Shown: positions 35,819 through 49,108, numbered from the stretch's first letter. The stretch is 64,000 nt of DNA from Prunus persica (GCF_000346465.2 NC_034015.1:8691717-8755716); one strand, 5' to 3'. A program made the numbers and translations. The notes: a model not told the origin generated them from the sequence alone.

Positions 35819-37018
35819 GATCCCAAACTAATATAGGAGCGAAAACAAGATTATGATAAATGTAGGAAGAGAGTAAAATTTATGGCAAGAAAAGAAAAGA
35901 AAATCTTCCTTTGACTTAGATTTGAGGTGCTTCTCTGACTACTGTCCAGATTCTTATTAATTGCTTCTCTTCTTTGTCATCAACTCCTCATCTATTCTTT
36001 GCTTTCTTATCGATGATCCAATTCTCATTTATTCAAGCTAATTTAAAACATAATCAAAAGACAAACAAAGAGGATATAAAAGGCTTTCGAGTCAAAAGTT
36101 CAGCCATGATTCAAAGTCTTGTTTGAGTGGAGAATATAAGAGTTTGTTACCTTATATAAACAATGGCTTTTACACGTGTCAAAAGAAGCTTTAGAGAATA
36201 CATGAGGCTCACAGAATTGAATAGCAATCCACTTGCCAAAAGAGAACCCCCCATTTAGTTTGAACAACGATTTAGAGCAATGTAAAAAATCAATTAGAGT
36301 TGCTACTCTGTACGAAGGCAAAAGTCATGTACATAAAAAAATGCCAAATTTTGTTCGATTTGGTTTTCAAACAAGAAATCGAAACAATGCTCAAGCTTCC
36401 AAACCTAAACTCCGAAAACTGTGAACTCCAATTACTTCTTCAATAGAGCATGAAAATAAAAATGGGAGATTCACTATTATACCCAATATGGGGGCCAAAA
36501 TTATAAAAATACCCTATATAAAATGGACTTTAGAAACACACCCAAAGCCCATTTACAACATAACAAAAAAGCTTTTAACTTCTTATAAATTACAAAACTG
36601 CCATCAATTTCTTAAAACAAGCCCAACCCCAAAATCTCATAAAAATACCCAAAGCACTCAATAGGGCATCAAAGTAATTTAATAATTAATATTAAATTCA
36701 ATAAGGCCAGCTATCATTTTTTGGGTTTTTTTTGGGTTTGTTTATAGGAATTCAATTGTGTAGGGTTTATTTATAATATTAGTGCTAGAAATGGGTATAT
36801 CACTAAATATCTCAATAAAAATTGAATCCAAATCACCTTCTTTCAAACCGCCAAACTTCTCCAATCCAAATGTAATGCTCATTGACGAAATAGACTAACC
36901 TTATCGAAATCAGAGTTTAGGCAGGGAAATAAGTAATATGCGAAAAAGAAAAAGGGAATACAAGCCTTTAACATTACGTAACTAAACACTGTTCCACTGG
37001 CAGCACAGAGCCTCACAA

Positions 37019-37054
<36 letters not shown>

Positions 37055-37310
37055 AGAATACCAATATCTACTAGTCAGCAAGGGTTCCATCTGAAGCAGC
37101 TAATAAAAGAGGCATTTTAGATCTCTTTCAAGTTGTTAGAGACATTATCTCATGTACCTTATGATGTTACAGCTAGAACCAACGTTCCGATTTTGAACTA
37201 GAACCAACCCTTTAACCCTGAATAAACTGTCTCACTATAATCCACGTATTCCCAAGTAAGATCGACCAACACTTTCATCTTTTGTAATTCTAAGGAGAAT
37301 TGAAGAGGTC
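35819..37310. other. Intergenic DNA between the protease pseudogene and PRP4
   Basis: AT-rich DNA with a poly-A run at about 37022-37051 and no recognisable gene. The right end should contain the 3' untranslated region of PRP4, which is read on the - strand. Confidence 0.4.
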
Positions 37311-40300
37311 CTAATCTACATCCATTGCCTGATCCTTCTCATTGGTACTGCTGGACCACAGTTTGATGGTTCGGTCATGTGATACAGTAGCAATTTGATG
37401 CCCATCTGCCATCAGCAACAACATAAGCAATTAATGATAACAAGTAGTCACTCCAAGAAATCCAAGCAGGTTAAAAGAGCACTTTTACTTTCAGAATTAA
37501 TAGAAAACCACAAGCAGGGTAACATAATTAGAAAGGCTAGGCGGCACAGAGATATTCATATATTTTTCACATAAAGGGGGAAATAGAGTATTTAGGGTTT
37601 TCCCTAAGGATACAACTACAAATTGCACCTAGTAGGGTTGAAGTAGAAATTCTTAAAAACTGTGGGATTTTGAGTAATGTCTTCAAGAAGTGAAGCAAAT
37701 ATCTTGGTGAGTCAATACTGTTTGAAGTTATCATTCCTTTTATCAAAACAATGTAATCTAAGGGAGTTCATTTATATATTCATCTCATCAATGAAATATA
37801 TAATGATATAATCAATCAAGGCCAAGATGACAGCAATAAACCTGCTTCAAGGAAACAATAGAATCAACTACAGTTTCTTTTTTTCGGGTTTTGTAGAGAA
37901 TGTGGTACCAACCTTCGAACCTAAGACCACTAGGAGTTAGTGCAAGTGCACTTAACCACAAGGGCAGGTAGAAGGCCAGTACTACAGTTTCTCACTTTAT
38001 TCTGACAAGGGTCTATACCCTTAAGTTAACCCGTAATACCGAGATCTAAGTTGGTGAAGTCAAAATATGATGACAAGAACATCGGATTGTGCACAGAGAA
38101 AGCTGGTGCAGTAGTTATCTGCACTTACTATACAAGGGAGGAAAAAATGTCTAGATTCTAAAAGTACAGTGTTAGGGAGGGGTGAAAAATTGTAAAAGGA
38201 GTGTACATACATACATATTGAAAGGTGTGTACAATACATATCATAACTAATTAAAAAAAAATTAAAAAAGAGAAGTTCGGGCGGGATGGACGGAGCCCTG
38301 CATCTCCCCACCTCTCCCCCCTCCTCTCTCTCCCCCAACCGCCCACCGCCGCCGGCCCCCACCCCCCCCAAAAAAAAAAACAAAATCATTTCTTATTATT
38401 CTTTGGACCATGCCTCTTGATACAGACTACAGTCGTACACCAAAAAGTCCATGCATACTTAAATGGGTGAAAACAGGACGTAATAATCAAAAGAATATGC
38501 ATAACCGTTGATTAGGAAACTTACCTCCTGCAATATCCAAAGAAGTAACTTTTGCTTCATGTCCAGAGAGCGTCCTGACAGGCTTAAAATCTCGGGCTGA
38601 CCATATCTGACAGACAGAGATGAGATATTGCATAATCAAGATATGAACCAATAAAATGGTAATCAATATTAATAACTCTAAATTCACTCTCTATTTAGAA
38701 ATCATGGTTCTCAAAAAGTAGTGTACCTTTGTTGTCAAATCATACGAAGCAGTTACTAAGAAATATCCCTCTTGAGGCTCAAATTTGACCTGTGATATGA
38801 GATTGGAATGTGCTGGAATGATGTATATGGATTTCTTTTTTCTTAAATCCCAAATCCTGCAAGTGTTGTCTTCACCCCCACTGGCTAAATAATAGCCATT
38901 TGCTGAGAAACTGAGTGCTAGAACCTGAAAGATAACCAAATGTTAAAATAATTGAATGAAACGTGTACAAATAATGAAAACTAATTGCATTAAAAATATA
39001 AAAGATAAAACTAGAGTCTCACTTTCTTGACATGGCCTTCCAAGGCAAGAATACTTCTACCCGTACGGAGGTCCCAAACACGAGCAAGTGCATCCAGTCC
39101 AGAAGATGCCACTAATGATCCATCAGGGTGGAATGCTATCCCGTAGACACTCCTACTGTGACCTTCTTGAAGAAGCAACTCTTCACTAGTTTCTACATCC
39201 CATAGCCTCCAAGTCTTGTCAAAGCTAGTTGTACCTAAATATTTTCCTGATGGATGGAAGGCAATACGTGCAAGACGGTCCAAATGGCCCTTAAATGTCA
39301 CCAGCTGAGATCCTTCAGTGTTCCACAACTTTGCAGTCCGGTCAGCAGAAGCAGTTGCTACGAGGTTATGCACAGGAGAAAACTTAACATCAGTCAGGCG
39401 CTCTGTGTGTCCCTTCAAGGTGGCAAACTTCTTTGCTTCCGGCATGCTCCACAACTTGGCAACTCCACTTATAGCACTGAGAAAGGTAAAGCAACACAGG
39501 CAAATCAGTCCAACCTCTTCTACATACAATAAGTCTCACAAAATCTATAGTACTAGCAAAGCAATAAATCTTGGCTAGCCATCTAAAAATACCTAGCTAG
39601 CATAATAAAATTAAAAGGTTGAAACTTATTTTTCTCATATGTTTACCTTACAACCCAAGATGGCTATAGTCATCAAAAATCAAATAGCAGGAAATAAACC
39701 ATGAATTATCATATTTAGCAATTAACTAAATTTACAATTCAGACACCAAAAAAGAGAGGTAAAGAGACCATTACCAAGTGGCAAGCAGTTTTCCATCATG
39801 TGAGAAAGAACAACCAGAAAGTGGCCTATCATCCCCAATCTCACTACAATCAAGTTCCAAACTTGATGCCTGCCTCAAAGCCCAGTCCAACTCTGCATCC
39901 ATATCCTCATCTGGGTCATCCTTCTTCCTTCGAGCCCGTTCAAGCCGCGAAGCTGCCCTCTTAATGGAGTACTTTGCAATGTCGATTCTCGCATTCATCA
40001 AAGCTTTGGATCCTTCAGTGTAAAAAGGGTACTGAACCATTTGATCATCACCATCTTCCAATGCAGCAGAAGCGGCAGCCTCCTCCTCCTCATGAACTTT
40101 CAACAACTTCTCCAACTCGCCTTGCGAATCAAGCCTTGCCATGATCATCCTCAACCTGTCTCGCCTCTCCATCTCTCTTTCTCCAAAAAGAGTAATGGGT
40201 TCGCCGAGCCGCCGAAGACGAGCCCTCACAGCCATGTCGTTAGTGGGAACAGCAAGAGCAGAAGCACGGCGCTTCATCAACAGTTCTTGAATTGCTTTCT

Positions 40301-40535
40301 CCTGTCGCTCTCTCACCACTCTGCTCTCTTCCGATATTTCGTATTCGGCACCCGAAACGCCGGTGGCTCGGGGAGGGCCCGCCGAATCGGAATCAGAGTC
40401 GCTCGTACTCGCCCTCGCTTCACCATTTTGTGGCGCAGGCGGCCTCGGTACGGGAGGTCGAACTGGAGCAATTGGGACTGCTGCAACAGATGGCTCTGCT
40501 ACAGTTGTTGAAGGTTTATCCTCCTCCATAGTCAT
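37311..40535 (-). CDS. PRP4: U4/U6 snRNP component PRP4 (LACHESIS-type WD40 protein)
   Basis: A core protein of the U4/U6.U5 tri-snRNP needed for spliceosome activation. In Arabidopsis its homologue LACHESIS also restricts egg-cell fate. Proposed exons on the - strand: 40535-39775, 39476-39023, 38924-38727, 38606-38525, 37405-37311, giving 530 codons with stop (529 aa), in frame across all four introns and near the family length. The Pro/Ser-rich N-terminus is followed by the PRP4-like motif, about residues 100-135 (VRARLRRLGEPITLFGERE, RDRLRMIMARL), which binds the partner splicing factor. From about residue 240 come seven WD40 repeats, with clear Trp-Asp ends (TAKLWNTEG, TWRLWDVET, LARVWDLRTG, TCRIWDLRK, TIKLWSSS). 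The last exon encodes the final blade. Intron 4 (1.1 kb) contains a short SINE. Confidence 0.95.
37879..37980 (-). mobile_element. Very short tRNA-derived SINE in PRP4 intron 4
   Basis: ACTACAGTTTCT flanks the 102-bp unit (37867-37878 and 37981-37992). On the - strand it carries TGTGGTTAAGTGC (box A-like) and AGGTTCGAAGG (box B-like, plus 37912-37922). It ends in an A-rich GAAAAAAAGA tail. Confidence 0.7.
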
Positions 40536-41550
40536 GGCACTTTACTGAAAAACAAAACTACCTAGCGCAGTTTTCCCCCTTTTTCTCAGTAAGACATATA
40601 AACGAACAGTTTATGTGCAATGTGTGAACGAGACGGTACAGAAATTTCAGAGACCCTTTACCCTCCTCGAGCTTCGCTCTCTCGTCCTCCGTCTTCTACA
40701 GTCTTCAGATTTCACAAACCTTATTCTGGGACTTGGTTTGGGTTGGGGTTTTTTTGACAATGGACCTCTGGTGGATTCTTTAGTAATGGGTTCTTGCTAG
40801 AAAGAGGCCTGATGCCTGCCCAAAAAGCCTTTCCTGATAAAGAAACCCTGTAAATGGGCTCAAGGCCTCAAACTCTAACTCAAGGCGATTTGGTAACCAC
40901 CAATTTTCAAATTTTAATTATAATTAAATTATACTTGGTATTTTAGTACGGCCAACTAGGTCTGAGCATAGATCGGGTTGATTTAGTCAATTACGAAACT
41001 TTTACGTGTCCACTTTTTTAAAATTTCTTTCCGGGTGGAACAAGCCAACATTGAGGTTAACTTAACATTGTGTTCAAAGTATTATATGGATGCATTTCCA
41101 ATTAACCATGCTCATTGCCATTGGAATTGAATCAACTACTCTTCGTAGTTCATCTGATTCCTAGTTTTGAAGGTGTTTGATTATAAATTTTACCATGGAA
41201 CTCTCATTATTCTTTATTTTGTGTGTGTAAATAGACACAGGAAAAGTGGAATTGAAATCATTCCAATACCCATGTGTCAATAAACACTCAGGAAAAATGA
41301 ATTAAAATTATTCCAATACCCATTAAATATTAAAAATAATAATTTAATTAAACCAAACCATCAACTCGATACGATAAGTATGCAAATTTTTCGAATCAAA
41401 CGCCCACCCCCAACACCCCTATAGTACTGTAAGAAAGTGAAAGAACCATCAGTAGGGCTAAAATGTTTCCACCCAAAAAGATGAATGAGGGAAGATGGCA
41501 TTCCCCAATTCTTTATAAATGAATATTGACCAAGGGACTATGTAGTCTGT
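40536..41550. other. PRP4 upstream region and spacer
   Basis: Contains the PRP4 promoter and leader (on the - strand, with a pyrimidine/purine-biased stretch around 40,650-40,700), then AT-rich spacer. No gene is seen. Confidence 0.4.
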
Positions 41551-41563
41551 TTATAATATGAAT

Positions 41564-41666
41564 CTATATGTTTTTGGTTAGATTGGGAAGAAAGAAACCC
41601 CATTCGAACCTGGAGTGTCAATCAGGGGAAAAGGGAGAGGCAACCACTGTGCTACCTGCTCTCAAC
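41564..41666 (-). mobile_element. Very short tRNA-derived SINE, intergenic
   Basis: TTATAATATGAAT flanks the 103-bp unit (41551-41563 and 41667-41679). On the - strand TAGCACAGTGG (plus 41644-41654) fits the plant box A consensus, and GGTTCGAATGG (plus 41600-41610) fits box B. No long A tail is present. Confidence 0.8.
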
Positions 41667-42378
41667 TTATAATATGAATATTTATAGGCACTAATGTTCA
41701 ATATGCCTTCCGACAAAGTATGAACAAAGGAAGGCATTGGAACAAGAGAACAAAGACAACGACAACTTCCAGAGAGCACATAAAACGTGTAAATAAAAAC
41801 ACTAAACAACCCATACGTCGCTATTCTCATCAAAGTCCTTTTCCCCACTCCCACTAAAATCTTCCTAATTACAAGAACATAAAAGAAAACTTTGGCTTTT
41901 TCGTGTTTTCTTTGTGTGTTTTTTTTTTTTTTTCTGTCAGCAAAGAATAAAAGAAAATTATGGCCGAAGGCACTTAGAACAAGAGAAGTATTACATTTAC
42001 TTACACTGTAGAGATTTCATGAGAAGGTATCACATTCTGGTCAGATTATACATTTTTGGTGGACAATCAACGAACATATCACCTAAGATATGCAGTGACC
42101 TAATTTCAGAGGCTACCTACAAAATCTCAGGCGAGTTCTCATCAACATATGACCAAAATGCAACACATACAAACTGAATTAATAGAATTTGCTGAACTTT
42201 TGCCCCAGTTCATAGTACCACCTATTATATACCCTGCCCTATAAACAGCCCAATAAAACGAAAGAAAAAAGAAAAAGAAAAGAAGAAGCTACAATACGTA
42301 CGGCATACTCTCACAAAACTGGTTTCTCCAAACTCCATTGCAGTCTTAAATTTGCTGACATCGCCAAGTTCCACTGCC

Positions 42379-44892
42379 TCAAGTCAGGTTTTCATAGCCA
42401 ACATGAACCCTGTTGTTCCTTCTCCCTCCGTTCCTCCACCCTCGATCTTTCTGATAGTAATCGCCGTTAAATCTTGAGGTCTTGTATCTTGAGTTGTACC
42501 AACTGCCACCCTCTTTCTTCCTGCTATTTGCATCCGACTTTCCCCAGAAAGCTCCATCAGTTCGTCTATAATGCATGTTGTTTGGACCACCAGTATTGTT
42601 CTTCCATTCACTAGCATTGTTCTCCCAATTGTTATCCCATCCTCCTACACCTGCTTTACTCTGGGCAGAAACAGGTTCCCAAGGATTTTCTTTATTATCC
42701 TCATTCCATCCACGATTCCAATTGTCAGGATTTTCTTTATTTTTGAATTCCTCTTCTTCATCACCCCATCCAGTGCACGAAAATGACTGATTTAAAAGGG
42801 GGGGATTGCCGAGAATAACAGCCTCTTCTTGGGCTTTATAATCGGAGGGTTTAGGTTCCCTTTCCAAATCCAAAACCAGTTCAGGATCAATGGTGGAGTT
42901 CCAATCAATATCATCGATATAAATGTCAGGATCCGGCAACAATATGCTACAGTGTAGACCATTAATCTCCGCCCAAAACCGGCTTTTTGCATTGTTGAAT
43001 GCCTCTTCACCAGCAGAATCATTCCACCGAACGATATTTTCATAGAGATACATATACTTCTTTGTTTCTATGAGTTTTCCCCATGGAACTGAGCCAACAA
43101 TTGAACAGAATTTCTTTTCCCAGTGCGGCACACTGTACTGCCAACTATCTGGTAAGAGAAAACAAATAAAACTGTCAATTCAATCATCATAAAACTACAG
43201 AACATGCTACATTTGGTTAACAAGTAAACAAAAATTCACGAAAGAATCACAATTTCCTTGAAAGGGAAAAAGATGCAATGAATGATCACAGAGATGGAAA
43301 TATGATGCAACCTGGGAAACAGATGCAATAAAGGATCACGGAGACGGAAATATGATACAAACTCGAGAAGTAATGCTATAAATATACATAGAGGACAATC
43401 TGACAGAAAAACAACAAAGGAAATCTAACCAAAAAATTCAGGAAAACGACAAAGGAAATCTAACCGAAAAAGACAATGGAAATCTAACCGAAAAAGACAA
43501 ATTTGTTTGCGATTTCATCAACGGCTAAACTAACCAAATCAGCAAGAAACTTATTTCCAAACGAAAAATGTCGTCACCCTTCTTTAAAACCAAACATATC
43601 ACTGTAACATTTACAGGAAAATCCAACAGAAAAACGACAATGGGAATCTAACCGAAAAGACAACTGTTGTGCTTTTCGCGATTTCAACAGCATTTTCACT
43701 TCTTCTTTTTTCCGGTGACAAAATTGAAAATCCATATCAAGTTAACATTAACAGCTAAACTAACCAAATCAGCTAGAACCTTATTTCCAAAACCAAACAT
43801 GCCACTACAAGTCTGCAACATAGCTTCAGCTAGAAATCGGGAATTTAACAAAAATAAAACAATACTCTGCAAATTAAAACTCTCGCAGTTCAAATATTAG
43901 AAGCTACACTTCCCAGGTACACAAGCAACTGAACACAGTAACAAAAAATATATAAAGCCCTGCCAAAAACCATATTCGTTGCAATAAAATCAACACATAT
44001 ACAAATATCAACTAATTCGAACACCGCTCTGTTTTAGTGACAAAATCAAACAGGGTAATCATTTAAAACAAAGAACTTCTACCATCATAACAGCCTAGCT
44101 CACCTCATAGTGTAAAACTTCTATACAAAATGAAGCCATCTTTACAGAACCACACATGCTCCAGCTCGGGAAAAGAAACTAAAAGGTTAACTACAGTTGG
44201 GCGAGGGATTTACCAAAACCACTACTGCTCCTCCTGATTTGGAAAAAAGCATAAAATTTTCTTTGGGAAATCTTCAGCTGTCTGGTAGATTTCAGAAAAA
44301 ACTCCTGGTTATAGGTTTTATTAAGACTTAAAAGAGTAGCCACCTTATTTTATTTCCAAAAGTGGAGAGATTTTGAGACAAAATAAGATTTGTTTGTTAA
44401 TTAACTTCTAAAACCTCAATCAATGATATATCTCCATTAGTCTCCGACTCAATTAAGATTGTTTTTATCTTAATAAAAAAATTATCCCCGTTGGTAAAAC
44501 TTTTTGTCATGAAACTTTGTTCTGCAGAGACAAAAGAAGCCGGTAGATAAATATACAAAGCAAATAGAAAAATCAGGTAGAACCCCAATGCATAATTCCA
44601 AAAACAAACAAACTTCAACCCATTCAGCGGCTCAAGAAACAGAACAAAATTCATAAACAACACAAACAGAGAGAACAATAAGAAAATCAAAGAAGAACCC
44701 AATTTCCCAAACTAAAAACCCACCTCAAAGAAACAATCTTCAACAGACTTACAAACCAGTGTTCATGAAAAAACCTTCAAATTATAAATTATAAATATAT
44801 ATACCTTGTGGCGGCTTTCTGTTCTGTGGTTTAGTCCAGGGAATGTGCTGTTGAGAATAAATGTAACCTTGTTGCCCTCTCCAACTCCCCAT
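42379..44892 (-). CDS. Conserved plant protein of unknown function, Trp/Asn/Arg-rich C-terminus
   Basis: I do not recognise an assigned function. Two exons on the - strand, 44892-44805 and 43148-42379, join in frame to 286 codons with stop (285 aa) across a 1,656-bp GT-AG intron. The N-terminus is MGSWRGQQGYIYSQQHIPWT. The central part has a tryptophan-bearing, folded-looking region (HWEKKFCSIVGSVPWGKLIE, then SRFWAEINGLHC). It is followed by an acidic stretch (YIDDIDWNSTIDPE) and a low-complexity half rich in Trp, Asn, Gly and Glu. The C-terminal 50 residues are Arg/Gly/Tyr-rich (RGWRNGGRRNN), as in RNA-binding tails. No signal peptide or membrane helix is evident. Nuclear or RNA-linked action is a guess from composition only. 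The start is supported by the short conserved-looking first exon and the exact frame at the junction. Confidence 0.8.
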
Positions 44893-45640
44893 GATTAAAA
44901 ACCAGCGCACGCCACTGAGTTCAAGCAGAAATTAAAAATAAAAAAATGAAAAATCAAGAACAAGAATTTGGAAATTCTGATGCCTTGAGCAGATGGGTAT
45001 CTGAATTTGTTGCTGAGACAGGTCACAGATCGGATGAGAAGCTAGAGATAGGCGTGAGATTGTTGTGTTTGTGCCCCCGAGAATTAAAAGGGAAGCGAGG
45101 ACCCTTTGTTTTTTTTTTTTTTTTCCTCTCTCTCTCTCTAGAATATCATGAAAGAAAGAAAGTAACTCCGAGGTTTTAGAACTGTTTTTGTTTCCTTAAA
45201 AAGACCCTGGTTTTGGTCTGTTGTTTGCAGCCCTTGGTTTTGTAAACAATTACCAAATTCGTATAAATAGACAGAAAGAGAGTTTTTGATGACGATGGGG
45301 TGGGTGACTCGGTGGCGGTCTAAGAGGGTTTCACTGCCCCACACGTCTACAACATAGCTATGGAAACTCATACTGCAAGTTTTGTGCGTTACAAGTCTTT
45401 CTTTTTTATTTTTTGTTTGGTTGGGTTGAAATTGTGCGTCGCAAGTTAGTGTAGTGACTTCATCAGTCGAAATTGTGGTGGGAAATGCCGGAAGTTATAA
45501 ATTGGGATTTTATTTTTATTCCCAAATGGAAAATGATGATTGAAAAACAATTGAATTTCCAAAACTGATGATTTTTTTTCTTTGTAAATAAAGAATTCAA
45601 TTTTGGTTTATATGATTTTTTTCGGAATTTTCTTTTCGCA
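44893..45640. other. Upstream region of the unknown gene
   Basis: Holds the leader and promoter of the - strand gene, including a pyrimidine-rich stretch (about 45,107-45,140). Nothing further is recognised. Confidence 0.4.
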
Positions 45641-46340
45641 TAAGAAAAAACTTAAAGTTGATACCATGGCAAACCATGCACTACAACTCTTTTAGAATGT
45701 AAATTCTTAACCGGTCCCTCTCCCAAAAAAAAAAAAAAAAAAAAAAACAGTCCCTCAAAATCCATCATATCATAGTGATTATTCTCAATAGAGGAACCAA
45801 AACCCCTTCTGCAATCCTTGAATAGTTGCCCAATGGATTCCAATGAAGAAGCACTTCTCGAACAAGTAGCTTTTTATGACACATAACCCAAAGAAAAATC
45901 TTCACCTTAGGTGGACTAGCAAGCTGCCAAATAAAATTCTACTTCCACTTCAAGTATCCCCCTCAAACTTGTCATTGAAAGTGAGGTACCAAATGCATTG
46001 ATCAGAACCACTACCAGAAAACCGAGCATGAGTACTGACAGTCAAATTCACAATATATTATTAGGCAAATTGATATCCCAGACAGAGTCATCCAAAAAAT
46101 CACTCACATTCAACTACAACATTTCCCGAAATAAATCAGCAAGAGCATAATGTCAACTAAACCTATTGTCAGTCCAAAAAGGATGTCATCACCCATCTCC
46201 AACTCTCCACTTAATGTCATTAGGGAGAATCTGAGCACCATAAAGAACACCTCTCCAAACACTAGAATTGCAAATATACTGAAGATCTTTAGCATTAATA
46301 ACATCACATTGACGCGAGTATTTAACATTTTTTTCCTCAA
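45640..46340 (-). pseudogene. LINE reverse-transcriptase zinc-binding region, decayed
   Basis: On the - strand several short frames encode the end of a plant LINE polyprotein in order: SVWRGVLYGAQILPND and KWRVGDG (about 46,250-46,180), then WQLASPPKVKIFLWVMCHKK (about 45,930-45,870). These match the zinc-binding domain after the reverse transcriptase. Stops and frame shifts are frequent. No tail or target duplication was identified. An A run (45,726-45,747) lies inside. Confidence 0.65.
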
Positions 46341-47770
46341 ACAAGAGTTTTCCCTGCCCTATTCTCTGCTTGAATTTAATCTAAGGATTTTTTAAAACAA
46401 ATTTGGTTTTCAAAATTATTATGTCATTATTTTTTGATACAATTAGTGCACCAAAATACTATTTGGTTATTAAAAGTAAAAAATATATATATATATATTA
46501 TCAAAGTAATTTACATGGACCTTCAGTTGAGAGACCTGAAATTGTATTTCAATGATCCGAACGTCCAAGTTTTATTTATTCATTCAAAGATCATCCTCAC
46601 AAAAAATCTCTTGAATCCAAATCTATTTGACTAGTCAATTGAATATGATTGTTGTTTTAGTTTCTTGAAGCATGTTCATCGAATTTGTTTAGCACAATTA
46701 GATGACTTAATTATTTATGATAAATTTTTTTTTTTTTTTGGCAGGGATAATCTATGAATGAAGACTTGAAAAATAGACGGTTCAGATCGTTCAAAAGAAA
46801 TTCTTAGTGGACCCCAATGGGTGTTCCTTAAACAAAATTAATTGAAGGATCCCTCACCCATCCATATCTAAGAACACCTTCCAAAGACCATCCTCACTGT
46901 TCTCCTTCACTTTGTCCCCTCATAGTTTAATGGGATCAAACTTCAAAGCATCCACAACCAAAGTCAATTTCTTGTGATTCTTCAACTTTACATTCAATAT
47001 CATGATTCTTAATCCTAGATCTGAATTATTATGAACCCATATTTGTGAAAACTTCAAAAAATAAATAAATTAAAGTTTGGTCTCTTTTGATTTTCCGGTT
47101 TGTACCATTGTTCTTTCTTATCTTTTAATAGTTACATGCTTTCCATTCCATGAATCTTAGTCTTGTGCTTATGTAACTATGTCATATTTTTTTTAAATTT
47201 ATGAATAACATGTGAACAAATAGCACACTCGAGTGGGAAAAGAATAAACCCTTTGATTTTTACATGTGAACAAATTGCTACATACTCTTAATCACCTTTA
47301 CTATTTTTATGTAACCTCCACTTCTCCAAATAACTTCAAAATATTTTCGAAATATTTTTCCAACACTTCTACAATTTAAAATAACCTCTAAAAGAATCCA
47401 ACGTAATTTCTAAAAATTCCAAAAATTTTAAAAACTCATACTTTCATTATTTTAAGCCCCAAAAGTTTTCCTTTCTCACCAACTAAAAATACAAATTTTT
47501 CAGGTGCTCATACTCCACCCCCCTTAAAATAAATCTTGTCTTCGAGATTTACTTGACACCTTATCCACTAGAAAAGTGCAGGTTATCTCCTTCATGTGTC
47601 AAACTTTGGTTTACAAATCGTTTGTTGAACTCGATGACATTCTTACTATGTTGCATGAAGTGAAACATGTTAGTCTCGAAGTCACTTCATCTCATATACA
47701 AGTCGTCTAATAGTCAATCCTTGAAAGTATGAAGTCATCAACACAAACTTGATAAATGTTGTGTTAGATT
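46341..47770. other. AT-rich intergenic DNA
   Basis: No gene or element ends recognised. The short frames look random. A TA repeat occurs at about 46,482-46,500. Confidence 0.4.
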
Positions 47771-47787
47771 CAACTGCATCCTCAACT

Positions 47788-49108
47788 TGTGATACTCGCA
47801 AGTGCACGAGTCATTTGGTAGTATAGCATATGTAAGTGCGAGGTCGATCCCACGAGGATTGATGATAGATTGATTCAATTCAATTCCTTGCAGAAAACAA
47901 AAAACAAGAAAGAAAGAAAAGAACTAACTCAAGCAAATAAGTTAGTAAGTTCAATTCAGATTCATAGATTGATTCTAGCTAAAATATTATTAAGCCATGG
48001 TGTCTGATCCTAACCCTATATTCCTGATTCCTTAATTTGATAATTTGTTGTCGATCACAAATTAAGCATTAGAAATCCATTAAGCATAAAAGAATGTTTT
48101 AAACAACCAAGCATGTATCTAATACCTGTTGTCGAATGTCTATATATACTCTTCCTATGTATAGTTCAATTCGAATTAAGTCATATGGTTTCTACTCTTA
48201 ATTCAAACCAAGATAGCTAATATACAAGTTTTAATAGTGATCAATCACTCAAACAAGCATATTAACTTATAAGCATAATGAATAAGAACAAGAACAGTAA
48301 TTGAAACTTGAAAACTAATCAAACTTGAAAACTTAAAATAAGAAATTACATGATAATGAAAAATAAAGTACAACTAAGAAAAACATAAAAGAAAATTTAG
48401 CAAAAGGGTTTTGTTACAACAATTGAGAACTTGAAAGAAAAACTAAGAGAATTTGAGGAAGAGAAGGGAGATGAGCTCTAGAAAGATGTTTGAGAGCTTC
48501 CCCCTTGGGGTGTGTTTGTAAGCTTGGAGAACCTCACTATTTATAGGCCTAAAGGAAGTAAAAATCGGATTTGAGTATTGCCTCTACTTATAGCACTTAC
48601 TTCACCAACTTTACCTAATTCCCCACCAAAAACAATTAGCTTATGCATATGTCATGCATGACAATCCATTGCAGTCTTCTTGTAAGCATATTTTGGAAAA
48701 ATATGGACCTTCAAGCTATTTGTTTTATCTTTCCAACCATATGTAGCCCATCGGAAAGGCCTTCAAATGTCTTTTGTTGCACAATAACGCAGATGCTTTT
48801 GAAATTCACCTTAAGCTGCCAAAACTTTCATAACTTTCATAACTTCTTATAGAAGTCTCGAAATCATGAACTGTAAAATGCTTCAGAAACTAGACTGCCA
48901 CATATTTCCAATGGTATATGGCTCATTAGCTGATTCTTCATGAACACTTATAATCCAACCTGTGAAGTTGACTGATCTGCAGACATAGTTTTGAGCTACC
49001 TTGACTCCAAAGTGCATTAAAAGCATTGGAAAGACAAGTTTAACTAAAAAACATAACAAAATCATAAGCTAGAAGGGTACAAAATTATATATAATTATGC
49101 ACTGATCA
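47788..49108 (-). mobile_element. LTR-like unit of a Gypsy retrotransposon
   Basis: On the - strand it starts TGATCAGTGCATAATTATAT (at 49108), carries a TATA box CTATAAATAG (plus 48537-48546), and ends with CGTGCACTTGCGAGTATCACA (near 47788). The sequence just before the start (CAAGGAGATAA) is purine-rich, as a polypurine tract would be. A similar end (CACTTGCGAG) is found near 56,840. The two outer pentamers do not match, so this is probably one LTR of a rearranged element; exact limits are uncertain. Confidence 0.5.

Noticed and set aside
40041..40548. Three + strand frames opposite the first PRP4 exon
   Set aside because: They are antisense shadows of a well-supported coding exon.
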